Assembly: GCA_023228985.1 (NCBI GenBank)
Contig: JALOAC010000011.1
Coordinates: 1-64,000 of the forward strand
Reading direction: 5' to 3'
DNA: 64,000 nt
Source: Thiopseudomonas sp.
GTDB lineage: Bacteria > Pseudomonadota > Gammaproteobacteria > Pseudomonadales > Pseudomonadaceae
The notes under the pieces were generated by a model. It was not told the DNA's origin. It made no database searches and saw only the letters and a program-made list of their open reading frames with translations. Positions 43,758 to 52,189 of the stretch are shown piece after piece (within the stretch, counting starts at the first letter, position 1; every line of letters starts with the position of its first letter). The position numbers and the translations under genes were made by a program.

Positions 43758-44462
43758 ATGACCAATATTTTTGACCAGATAACCGCGCGCGCCCCGGTTG
43801 AGCAAGCGTTGGAAGACAACGAAACTCAGGCTGCAGAGCAAGAAGTTACCCTAGACCCAACGCGTACTGCACAGCGTTTGCGTGAGGCGCTGCAAGCGTT
43901 ACTCAGTGACGGTCTGCTCGAGCAGGCGCACAAACCTAACCTGTATCGCACCGCCATGCATGAGCTGCCACAGCTGAATGCACTTTTAGAACCGCTGGAT
44001 TTACAAGCCCGCGTGGATGATGTGCGCGGCTTGGTGTTTTTGCGCGTTTGGCGTGATGAGCAAGCAACCGTTGAGGAAGACTGGTCACATCCATTAGTTA
44101 GGCGTCAACGCTTGACGTTAGAACAGTCGGTGCTGCTGGCTTTTTTACGTCAGCTTTTTGTCAGGCATGAACAAGAAGCAGGACTAGGTGATAGTAATGC
44201 TTGGGTCGCCGTGGATGAGTTAGTGGCTTTAATGAGTGGCGTAATGGGTGACAGCGGTAGCGAAAGCAAAGAGAAAAGCCGCCTTCTTACCCTGCTCAAT
44301 CAATTGAAAGCTCACGGCGTCGTGACTGACCCAGATAGCCACGGACGGGTACAGATTCGCCCGTTAATTGCCCATCTAGCCAACCCGGAAACCTTAGAAG
44401 CTCTGTTGCAGCAACTACTTGAACACACTTCGGATGTAGAAAACAGAGAGGAGCAAGCATGA
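43758..44462 (+). CDS. jetB: Wadjet defence protein JetB (DUF4194)
   Basis: A 234-aa DUF4194 protein, the MukE-like winged-helix subunit bridging JetA and JetC. Recognisable features are TAQRLREALQALLSDGLLEQ, the VDDVRGLVFLRVW segment and the RQRLTLEQSVLLAFLRQLFVRHE helix. The ATG at 43758 directly follows the jetA stop; the upstream open frame lies within jetA. The stop overlaps jetC by 4 bp. Confidence 0.92.
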   Translation: MTNIFDQITARAPVEQALEDNETQAAEQEVTLDPTRTAQRLREALQALLSDGLLEQAHKPNLYRTAMHELPQLNALLEPLDLQARVDDVRGLVFLRVWRDEQATVEEDWSHPLVRRQRLTLEQSVLLAFLRQLFVRHEQEAGLGDSNAWVAVDELVALMSGVMGDSGSESKEKSRLLTLLNQLKAHGVVTDPDSHGRVQIRPLIAHLANPETLEALLQQLLEHTSDVENREEQA

Positions 44463-47400
44463 GCGGGCAGTCAACCTTGCATTTAGAACCAAGCTATCGT
44501 CTACAACAACTGGAACTATATAACTGGGGCGGTTTTGAGGGGTATCACAGCGCCGATATCGACCCAGCAGGAACCGCCATTGTAGGGCCGACAGGCAGTG
44601 GTAAAACAACCTTGGTCGATGCCTTAATGACACTGCTCGGCACCAACCCTAAATACAACCTTGCCTCTACTGGCGGACATGAAAGTGATCGCGATTTGGT
44701 TTCCTATGTGCGCGGAGTGGCAGGTGCTGGTGATGGCAGTGGTGGCCAATCTCATATTGCGCGCCCGGGAAAAACCATTAGTGGCATCAGCGCTACGCTA
44801 CTCGGTAGTCTTGGTGAGGTGCGCTTGGCAGCCGTATTTAGCTTTGATGGCAGTAGCTCAGCGGCGACAGATTTACAAAAAATCTGGTTGTTTGCTACAG
44901 GAGCGCAGCAACACTTACAGCACTGGCTCACCCTTTATAGCGAGGGCGGCTTACGGACGTTGCGTCAGTGGGCGAAAGACAGTGATGGGTTGTGGCTTTA
45001 TGCCAACAATAAGCGTAATTATCTGGCGCGTGCGCGTGATTTTTTTGAAGTACGAGAAAACGCCTTTAACTTACTTAATCGAGCCGCTGGACTCAAGCAG
45101 CTCAACAGCATTGACGAGATTTTTCGTGAGCTAGTACTGGATGATTGCGCGCAATTCGTACGCGCCAAAGAGGTGGCCGACAGCTTTGATGACTTAACGG
45201 CGATTTATCAGGAAATTGAAATAGCACGCAAGCAAATTGCTGGGTTGTTGCCGGTACAGCTATATTGGCGTGAGCATCAGCAACTGAGTGAAAATTGGCA
45301 GCAACAGCAACAACGCTGTGAGCATTTTCCACTCTGGTTCGCAGCCCACAGTCACCAACGTTGGCAGTTAGAGCAGCAACGCCTGCAGCAGGCACAAAAC
45401 CTAGCCAGCAGCGCCGTTGATGAGGCAGATGCACAGCACGCACAACAGCAGCGCCTGAATGAACAGCTGCATGCCGAATACCTACAGTTGGGCGGCGATT
45501 CCATCAAGGCGTTGGAAGAGAAAAAAGCCGATCGACAAACACTCAGGCAAGAGCGTGAACGTAAGGCGCGTGATTACCAAGCAATGGCCGCCGCACTACA
45601 GCTTAATAACCGCACCGAACGGGGTGTTTTACAGGCTAACCAAGCACAGCTAGAACAATCCTTACCGGATTGGCAGCAAACAGCAGACAAGTTAACAGAA
45701 CAGGCTTTTGAGCAAGGCGTTACCCAGCGTACTTTAGAGCAACAGCTTAAGCAGTATAGCGATGAGCTAGACGATGCGCAGCGCCACCCTGCATCCAACA
45801 TTGAGCTGCCTTATCGTCAGCTACGTGCCCAGCTCGCCGACGCCTTGGATATGGATGAAGAGCTGCTTCCCTTCGTAGCTGAACTGGTGCAGGTCAAACC
45901 TGAAGAACACGCCTGGCGAGGAGCCATTGAACGGGCACTGGGCGGTCATCGCTTGCGCCTGTTAGTACCAGAAGCACAAATACAGCAGGCGCTCAGCTGG
46001 GTGAATAGTCGCAATAACCGCCTGCATGTGCGCTTATTGGAAGTAAGACCAGTAGAAACAACAGCGCAGTTTTTTACCGATGGATTTACGCGTAAATTAG
46101 ACTACAAACAACACCCTTACCGTGAAGCCGTTAAACACCTGCTGGCCGGACTGGATCGTCATTGCGTGGCTGATGTGAGCCTGTTGCGCCGCACAGAACA
46201 TGCGATGACTATTGAAGGCACACTATCGGGTCGCAGTGGCTTTTTCGACAAACAAGACCAGCGTCGCCTAGACCAAGATTGGCAAACCGGTTTTGATAAC
46301 CAAGACCGCTTGCGCCAACTCAAACAGCAAATAGAACACAGTGACACTGAGCTTAAAGCAGCCAATAGCGCACTTAAGCAGGCACGAACTCAGGCGGATG
46401 ATGCAAATAATAGGCTAAAACTGGCCGAGCGCTTTTTGCAGTTAAGTTTTACCGAGATGGATTATCTGTCGGTACAAAAAGAGCTGGATGTGATTCAAGA
46501 GCAGCTCGCACGCATGACCGCTCCAGACTCAGATCTAACTGCCGCTCGTCTAGCCTATGAGCAGGGGCAAGCCCGCCTGACTGAATTAGATGTGAGCAAA
46601 ACCGAGGCACACAAAGCTTTAGCGCGTTGCCAAGAGCAGGAAAAACAAGCCGCGGGACAAGTTAAGCAACTGGCAGACAAGCTGGTAGGGATAGAGCCTC
46701 TAGCCTATGCAGCTGAGTTTACCCCGTTTGCCGCTAGGCTTGAGCGCTGTGCCCTAGCAGATTTATTGCACTTAGAGCGTGAAATGCACAGCGAGCTTAG
46801 CCACAAGCGTGACCAATTAGCTAACCGGCGCGCGCAAAAAGAAACCGACCTAGGCAAGGCGATGACCAAAGCCCAGAGCCTAGACCACGGACACTTGGCA
46901 GAAGTGGGTACTGAACTGCAGGATGTGCCTGAGTATTTACAGCGTCTACAACAGCTAACAGAAGAGGATTTACCCGCTAAACAGCAGCGTTTTAAAGCTT
47001 ATCTTAATCGCTCATCAGAAGATGGCGTACGTCAGTTAATGAGCGAAATCGAAGATGAAGTGCTACGAATTCATGACCGACTAGAAGACGTTAACAACAC
47101 TTTGCAGCGGGTAGACTTTCAACCCGGACGCTATTTACAGATAGTTGCATCCACTATTCAGCATGAAAGCCTACGCACTTTTAACGAGGCACAAAATAAG
47201 CTGAACAGCGCCCGCCTTGCTGAAGATGAAGGCGAAAGCCATTATCAAGCCTTACAAGCCATTGTCGCTTTACTGCGTGATGCCGTGGAACGACAGCGCA
47301 CCCAGCCCGCTAAAGCCTTGCTTGATCCGCGTTTCCGGCTGGAATTTAAAGTGGCGGATATTGACCGCATGACTGGCGAAGTGATTGAAACCCGTAGTGG

Positions 47401-47773
47401 CTCACAGGGTGGCAGTGGCGGCGAGAAAGAAATTATTGCCTCCTATGTGCTGACAGCCTCTTTATCTTATGCGCTCTGTCCAGATGGCAGCCGTTATCCA
47501 CTGTTTGCCACTATAGTGCTGGATGAAGCTTTTTCACGCAGCTCCCATGCAGTAGCAGGGCGAATTATTGCAGCACTGGCTGAGTTCGGTTTGCATCCGC
47601 TCTTTGTCACACCCAACAAAGAAATGCGCCTGTTACGCAACCACACCCGTTCAGCGATCATCGTGCATCGTCGTGGCCAAGCGTCTAATCTGACGTGCTT
47701 AAGCTGGGAAAAGCTAGACGAAATGGCACAAGTACGCTTACATCACGAGACTGTGCATGAAGTCCCCCACTGA
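44459..47773 (+). CDS. jetC: Wadjet SMC-like ATPase JetC
   Basis: A 1104-aa SMC/MukB-like ATPase. Walker A is GPTGSGKTTLVDALMTLLG near residue 41. Long Gln-rich coiled coils occupy about 280-440 and 610-900. A hinge-like globular segment lies between (about 445-610: LPFVAELVQVKPEEHAWRG). The C-terminal head has the signature QGGSGGEKEIIASYVLTASL and Walker B TIVLDEAFSRSS. ATP hydrolysis would drive loop extrusion. All catalytic motifs are intact. It overlaps jetD by 17 bp. Confidence 0.95.
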   Translation: MSGQSTLHLEPSYRLQQLELYNWGGFEGYHSADIDPAGTAIVGPTGSGKTTLVDALMTLLGTNPKYNLASTGGHESDRDLVSYVRGVAGAGDGSGGQSHIARPGKTISGISATLLGSLGEVRLAAVFSFDGSSSAATDLQKIWLFATGAQQHLQHWLTLYSEGGLRTLRQWAKDSDGLWLYANNKRNYLARARDFFEVRENAFNLLNRAAGLKQLNSIDEIFRELVLDDCAQFVRAKEVADSFDDLTAIYQEIEIARKQIAGLLPVQLYWREHQQLSENWQQQQQRCEHFPLWFAAHSHQRWQLEQQRLQQAQNLASSAVDEADAQHAQQQRLNEQLHAEYLQLGGDSIKALEEKKADRQTLRQERERKARDYQAMAAALQLNNRTERGVLQANQAQLEQSLPDWQQTADKLTEQAFEQGVTQRTLEQQLKQYSDELDDAQRHPASNIELPYRQLRAQLADALDMDEELLPFVAELVQVKPEEHAWRGAIERALGGHRLRLLVPEAQIQQALSWVNSRNNRLHVRLLEVRPVETTAQFFTDGFTRKLDYKQHPYREAVKHLLAGLDRHCVADVSLLRRTEHAMTIEGTLSGRSGFFDKQDQRRLDQDWQTGFDNQDRLRQLKQQIEHSDTELKAANSALKQARTQADDANNRLKLAERFLQLSFTEMDYLSVQKELDVIQEQLARMTAPDSDLTAARLAYEQGQARLTELDVSKTEAHKALARCQEQEKQAAGQVKQLADKLVGIEPLAYAAEFTPFAARLERCALADLLHLEREMHSELSHKRDQLANRRAQKETDLGKAMTKAQSLDHGHLAEVGTELQDVPEYLQRLQQLTEEDLPAKQQRFKAYLNRSSEDGVRQLMSEIEDEVLRIHDRLEDVNNTLQRVDFQPGRYLQIVASTIQHESLRTFNEAQNKLNSARLAEDEGESHYQALQAIVALLRDAVERQRTQPAKALLDPRFRLEFKVADIDRMTGEVIETRSGSQGGSGGEKEIIASYVLTASLSYALCPDGSRYPLFATIVLDEAFSRSSHAVAGRIIAALAEFGLHPLFVTPNKEMRLLRNHTRSAIIVHRRGQASNLTCLSWEKLDEMAQVRLHHETVHEVPH

Positions 47774-48899
47774 GCTAGCCAAGCAGCTCACGCGTCAATG
47801 GCAAAATAACAAGCTGCGTGTCCAGCGATTATTGACGCCAGAGCCTTGGCCACTTAAGTTAGCCATTGGTAAACCGACGTCAACCCAGGTGCTACAACAG
47901 GCCGCCAGCGTGCAACAACATATCCAACGCTGGCGACAGGTTGCCGTGGGGCAGGTTGTCTTTGAGCACAAAAATTACCGACGTTTTGCAGAGGCAGTGG
48001 AGCTACCTAGCTACTGGCAAATTAATAGCCCCAGTGAATGGGTGCAGGCCTGCCAAGATGCAGCCGTGCGCCATGAATTTGCAGTGTTAAGCCAGCTCAT
48101 TAGTGCCAGTGATTCGTGTATGCACGAGCTGCTAGTGCGTGAGCGCAGCCTGTGGCGACATAAGCCGCTTAACGAGCTACTGGCCACGCTGACACTGGCA
48201 GGGAAACTTACGCCCGGCTGTGCACAAGGACAACCGCTACGGTTATTGTCGGGTTATGGTGTGGATACCAAGTTTGTTGAACGTCACAAAACCCTGTTAC
48301 GCCGCTTGCTCGATACACGTTTTGCAGAGGCAGCGAGTGAGCATGGGTTGTTGAATTTTCTTGATGCGCTGGATGAAAACGACCATTGGTTGTTGGTGCG
48401 GCCACTGGCAGAGGGTTTATTGCCTTTTCAACGATTGCGCTTAGCTAGCACCGAACTGGCACAAACAGCGTTGCCGGCGACACGAATTTTATTAGTTGAG
48501 AACGAACGCTGCGAACACCTACTGCCGCCATTACACGACTGTATTGCGGTACTGGGCGCTGGCTTTAACTTGGCGTGGTTAGCCGGTCAAGCACTAGAGG
48601 GGAAGCAGCTATATTATTGGGGCGATCTGGATACCTGGGGGCTGGCAATGTTGGCACGCGCTCGGCAACTGCGTGCAAATGTGCAAGCCGTGCTGATGAC
48701 GCAAGAAGTTTTTACTGACTATGCGGATTTCGCAGTTCACGAACCGCAGCGTGCAGGTGATTTTGACCAGTCGCACTTAACATATAACGAGCAAGCGTTG
48801 TTAGCGCACCTACAAGCGCAAGAGCAAGGTCGGCTGGAGCAAGAGTTTATTCCCCTTGAGCGGGTGCATGCGGAAATTACGGGTCAAATCATCGAATAG
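47757..48899 (+). CDS. jetD: Wadjet nuclease JetD (DUF3322-DUF2220)
   Basis: A 380-aa protein with N-terminal DUF3322 (about 1-185) and C-terminal DUF2220, a Toprim/topoisomerase-VI-like nuclease domain. The Toprim acidic residues are visible as Glu in ILLVENERCEHLLPP and the Asp pair in YYWGDLDTWGLAML. JetD cleaves the plasmid once the JetABC motor has reeled it in. It overlaps the jetC end, so the four subunits are translationally linked. The overall order and sizes fit type I Wadjet. Confidence 0.93.
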   Translation: MKSPTELAKQLTRQWQNNKLRVQRLLTPEPWPLKLAIGKPTSTQVLQQAASVQQHIQRWRQVAVGQVVFEHKNYRRFAEAVELPSYWQINSPSEWVQACQDAAVRHEFAVLSQLISASDSCMHELLVRERSLWRHKPLNELLATLTLAGKLTPGCAQGQPLRLLSGYGVDTKFVERHKTLLRRLLDTRFAEAASEHGLLNFLDALDENDHWLLVRPLAEGLLPFQRLRLASTELAQTALPATRILLVENERCEHLLPPLHDCIAVLGAGFNLAWLAGQALEGKQLYYWGDLDTWGLAMLARARQLRANVQAVLMTQEVFTDYADFAVHEPQRAGDFDQSHLTYNEQALLAHLQAQEQGRLEQEFIPLERVHAEITGQIIE

Positions 48900-49075
48900 C
48901 CAGCCCCATCGTCACCCTGTTGCTAGACACCTCTATCCCACGGCGCGCCCCTTCGTGCTAGCAGGCTCGAATGAAGGCATTAGGCTAACAGCAACCCGCT
49001 ATCTGGGCTGTAGCCATCTTTTAGGCCTGTGTTCTGATAATACTAAAATCTACTCATTTGCGTATGCCAGTTCCC

Positions 49076-49783
49076 TTAAGTTGATTCACGCAATAACTCA
49101 AGGCGCAGCTTACCAATGGCTTCCATAGGATTGAGCCCTTTGGGGCATACCCAGGTGCAGTTACCAATACCGCGGCAACGAAACAGGCTGAAAGGGTCTT
49201 CTAAGCTTTTGAGTCGTTCCATGCGCGCTGTATCCCGGCTATCAACCACAAAGCGTAACGATTGCAGCAGTGCTGATGGGCCAAGGTATTTGGTTGGGTT
49301 CCACCACCAAGAGGGGCATTGGGACGTGCAACAGGCGCAAAGAATGCATTCATACAGTCCATCAAGTAGTTTGCGGTCTTCCGGAGACTGCAGCCGTTCA
49401 ATGGTGGGTGCCGGCTCATCGTTAATAACCCAGGGCTTGATTGTCTGGTAGTGTTCAAAGAAGAGTGTTTGGTCAACCACCAAGTCGCGAATAACCGGCA
49501 TGCCGGGCAAAGGTCGGATAATTAAGGTGTTGGTCGTGCCTATTGCTTCGGCGATGGGCTTGATGCACGCCAGCCAGTTTTTGCCGTTGATATTCATCCC
49601 GTCCGAGCCGCACACACCTTCGCGGCATGAGCGCCGATAGGCAAGGGTTGAATCTTCGGCGCGCAGGTATTCCAGTGCATCGAGAACCATACGGCTGCGG
49701 AATTCCTCAGGCAGGGTTTTGGACTGCATATAAGGGGTGGTGTCGTGTTCGGGGTGGTATCGGTAAATCTGCACATTAATCAT
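49076..49783 (-). CDS. sdhB: Succinate dehydrogenase iron-sulfur subunit, orphan copy
   Basis: A 235-aa Fe-S electron-transfer subunit. The [2Fe-2S] ligands are in YRRSCREGVCGSDG with a fourth Cys in NWLAC, the [4Fe-4S] set is CILCACCTSQC, and the [3Fe-4S] set comes from FRCRGIGNCTWVCPKG. All ligands are present, so it could be functional. In pseudomonads sdhB follows sdhCDA and precedes sucAB; here it stands alone between jetD and pfkA. It may be the relocated single gene or a second copy. GGGAAG precedes the start. Confidence 0.93.
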   Translation of the reverse strand: MINVQIYRYHPEHDTTPYMQSKTLPEEFRSRMVLDALEYLRAEDSTLAYRRSCREGVCGSDGMNINGKNWLACIKPIAEAIGTTNTLIIRPLPGMPVIRDLVVDQTLFFEHYQTIKPWVINDEPAPTIERLQSPEDRKLLDGLYECILCACCTSQCPSWWWNPTKYLGPSALLQSLRFVVDSRDTARMERLKSLEDPFSLFRCRGIGNCTWVCPKGLNPMEAIGKLRLELLREST

Positions 49784-50135
49784 GAGATAGCTTCCCGTGG
49801 TAATTGAGCACTACACTGCGGCGAGTTGTCATGCTCAGATTTTGCTGTTGGTATCCTATTAATGACTGACTAGTATCCCTTTTTCTCTTATAGGCTTAAA
49901 ACTTCTGAAGATCAATTTAATTGTTGAACAGCACTGAGTTCAAACGCTGTCACCAACGTTAAAAATATCTGTAAGACCTGCTTTTGTTGTACACTTAGGC
50001 CTAAGATTATTGTCCGCTATAAGCAGTTTCTGGTTTTAATTATCTTTTTTATTATCAATAGGTTGTAGCTGACTGCCAAAAAGGCAGTGCGGCTCGTATG
50101 TTATATTGGCATCACCGACAAATAGGGAGACCACA
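49784..50135. promoter_or_regulatory. Divergent control region between sdhB and pfkA
   Basis: This AT-rich, 352-bp non-coding stretch must hold both promoters. I see a small hairpin CTGCC-AAAAA-GGCAG at 50073-50087 in the likely pfkA leader, but no sigma-70 promoter with both boxes at good spacing. AATAGGGAGACC just before 50136 holds the pfkA ribosome site. Confidence 0.35.
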
Positions 50136-51230
50136 ATGTCAAAGCGTTTGAAAATTTGTATCAATACAGGTGGTGGAGATGCCCCGGGTTTAAATGCGGT
50201 GATCGAAGCAGTAACCATGGCGGCGCATAACCGTCAGTGGGATGTATATGGTATTAAAGCCGGTTATAACGGTTTGTTAAATACGGAAGAAATTGTGCAT
50301 CTAACGCCCAAGATTGTGGACGGTATTGCCATTCAGGGTGGCACTATTTTGGGTAGCACCAATAAGGGCAACCCCTTCCAAATGCCGGTCTGTAATGTGG
50401 CCGGTGAGTGTGAAGAGCGCAATATGTCAGAGCGGGTGATGGAAAACTTTCGCCGCTTGCGTTTTGATGCGCTCGTGTCAGTGGGTGGTGATGGCAGCAT
50501 GGACATTGCCCAGCGATTTTTCGAGCTAGGTATGCCTGTTGTGGGCGTGCCAAAAACGATTGATAACGATTTAGGCGGCACGGAATCGACCTTTGGTTTT
50601 GATACCGCTGTAGGTATCGCTACTGAAGCTATTGATCGCCTGCATTCAACGGCTAAATCTCATGACCGAGTAATGGTGGTAGAGGTGATGGGGCGTGATG
50701 CTGGGTTTATTGCATTAAATAGTGGTATTTCGGGTAACGCAGATGTGATTTTGCTGCCGGAAATTCCCTTTGATATTGAAAAAGTGTGCGCCAAGATTAT
50801 GGCCAATGAATTAAGCGGTCGTAAATACAGCATCGTAGTGGTTGCCGAAGGTGCTGCACCCTTAGATGGCGAAGTTGTTGCTAAAGGTGAGGGCGAAATG
50901 GGTCGTCAGCATGTGCTTCTGGGTGGGGTGGCTGAATATGTCGCAAAGAAAATCGCTGAGCGTACCGGTAAAGATACCCGCTCACTGGTGTTAGGGCATT
51001 TGCAGCGCGGCGGCTCGCCAACCACCTTCGATCGTTTGCTGGCTTTGCGTTTTGGTGCGGCAGCAGTACGTGCGATTGAAAATGGCAAATTTGGTCATAT
51101 GGTCAGCCTGCAGTCTGCTGATATTGTCACCGTCCCCATAGCTGAAGCGCTGAGCGTTGAAAAACGTGTTGATATTAAGGGCGACATTGTGATGACCGCG
51201 CGAGATATGGACATTTGCTTTGGCGATTAA
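50136..51230 (+). CDS. pfkA: 6-phosphofructokinase
   Basis: A 364-aa PfkA-fold enzyme that phosphorylates fructose 6-phosphate in glycolysis. The nucleotide loop is SVGGDGSMD and the substrate loop is PKTIDNDLGGTE. VMGRDAGF and GHLQRGGSPTTFDR are also conserved. The Gly in GGDGS favours ATP as donor, while the Lys in PKTIDND is the residue found in PPi-dependent and some group III ATP enzymes, so the donor is uncertain. Most Pseudomonas lack this gene and use the Entner-Doudoroff pathway; its presence suggests a complete Embden-Meyerhof route, or a PPi-linked one. The start follows AGGGAG. Confidence 0.93.
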   Translation: MSKRLKICINTGGGDAPGLNAVIEAVTMAAHNRQWDVYGIKAGYNGLLNTEEIVHLTPKIVDGIAIQGGTILGSTNKGNPFQMPVCNVAGECEERNMSERVMENFRRLRFDALVSVGGDGSMDIAQRFFELGMPVVGVPKTIDNDLGGTESTFGFDTAVGIATEAIDRLHSTAKSHDRVMVVEVMGRDAGFIALNSGISGNADVILLPEIPFDIEKVCAKIMANELSGRKYSIVVVAEGAAPLDGEVVAKGEGEMGRQHVLLGGVAEYVAKKIAERTGKDTRSLVLGHLQRGGSPTTFDRLLALRFGAAAVRAIENGKFGHMVSLQSADIVTVPIAEALSVEKRVDIKGDIVMTARDMDICFGD

Positions 51231-51293
51231 CCCCAGCCAGCTGTAAGGCTGATTGGCGCAAAAAAAGTTTTGAGTACGTGATGCCGAGGAACT

Positions 51294-52109
51294 ATGTCAG
51301 TTAAGCAAGATAAACTACAAAAACGTTTGCGTCGTTTGGCTGGCGCGGCTGTTACTGATTTCAATATGATTGAGGAAGGCGACAAAATTATGGTGTGTCT
51401 ATCCGGCGGCAAGGATAGCTATGTCATGTTGGATGTGTTGTTGCATTTACAGAAAGTTGCGCCGGTTCGCTTTGAGCTGGTAGCGGTGAATATGGATCAA
51501 AAACAGCCCGGTTTCCCTGAGCATATTTTGCCGACTTACCTGCAAGAGCTCGGTGTCGAATACCATATTATTGAAGAAGACACCTATTCGGTTGTTAAAG
51601 AAAAGCTTGCGCAGGGCAAAACCACCTGCTCACTATGCTCCCGCTTGCGCCGTGGCACGCTCTATACCTATGCCGATGAAATAGGGGCCACCAAAATGGC
51701 GCTTGGACATCATCGCGACGATATTCTGGAAACTTTCTTTTTGAACATGTTTTACGGTGGCACGCTTAAAGCGATGCCGCCTAAACTGCTGTCTGCTGAT
51801 GGACGTAATGTGGTGATTAGGCCGCTGGCTTATTGCAAGGAAAGCGATATTGCCGAGTATGCTCAGCAGCAAGAGTTCCCAATTATTCCGTGTAATCTCT
51901 GTGGCTCGCAAGAGAACCTGCAACGCCAAGTGGTTAAAGAAATGCTGCAAGACTGGGAGGCGAGAACCCCAGGCCGTACGGAAATTATGTTTCGCGCCCT
52001 GCAAAATGTTGCGCCTTCACAGCTGGCTGATCGTAATTTGTTTGATTTCACAGGCTTGAAAATTGATCAGCAGGTAACGTCGCGTTTTATTGATGCGGTC
52101 AATGTTTAG
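51294..52109 (+). CDS. ttcA: tRNA 2-thiocytidine(32) synthetase TtcA
   Basis: Adenylates and thiolates cytidine 32 of certain tRNAs. The 271-aa protein has the PP-loop motif CLSGGKDSYVML and two CxxC pairs (CSLCSRL and CNLCGSQ) that hold an Fe-S cluster. The GHHRDDILETFFLNMFYGG block is characteristic. GAGGAAC precedes the start. It lies 63 bp after pfkA and directly before the flagellar promoter. Confidence 0.97.
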   Translation: MSVKQDKLQKRLRRLAGAAVTDFNMIEEGDKIMVCLSGGKDSYVMLDVLLHLQKVAPVRFELVAVNMDQKQPGFPEHILPTYLQELGVEYHIIEEDTYSVVKEKLAQGKTTCSLCSRLRRGTLYTYADEIGATKMALGHHRDDILETFFLNMFYGGTLKAMPPKLLSADGRNVVIRPLAYCKESDIAEYAQQQEFPIIPCNLCGSQENLQRQVVKEMLQDWEARTPGRTEIMFRALQNVAPSQLADRNLFDFTGLKIDQQVTSRFIDAVNV

Positions 52110-52133
52110 CTATTAATGTTGGGAACTTGAAGT

Positions 52134-52149
52134 TGGCTTGTTATTTGCT
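52134..52149 (+). promoter_or_regulatory. Sigma-54 (RpoN) promoter of the fliK operon
   Basis: TGGCTTGTTATTTGCT matches the consensus TGGCACG-N4-TTGCW: GG at 52135-52136 and GC at 52147-52148 are exactly 10 bp apart. It lies about 40 bp before fliK. Pseudomonad flagellar operons are commonly driven by RpoN with FleQ or FleR, which supports the call. Confidence 0.72.
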
Positions 52150-52189
52150 TGTAATGCACTAGTGGGATTTACCTGTATGGGAGAGCATT

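Noticed and set aside
42253..48899. The four-gene cluster as a new, undescribed system
   Set aside because: DUF3375, DUF4194, an SMC-like ATPase and DUF3322/DUF2220 in this order are the known Wadjet jetABCD system. Only its location and control region remain of special interest.
48900..49075. A further att copy marking the far end of a larger island containing jetABCD
   Set aside because: I searched this gap by eye for the ssrA 3' end and terminator sequence and found none.
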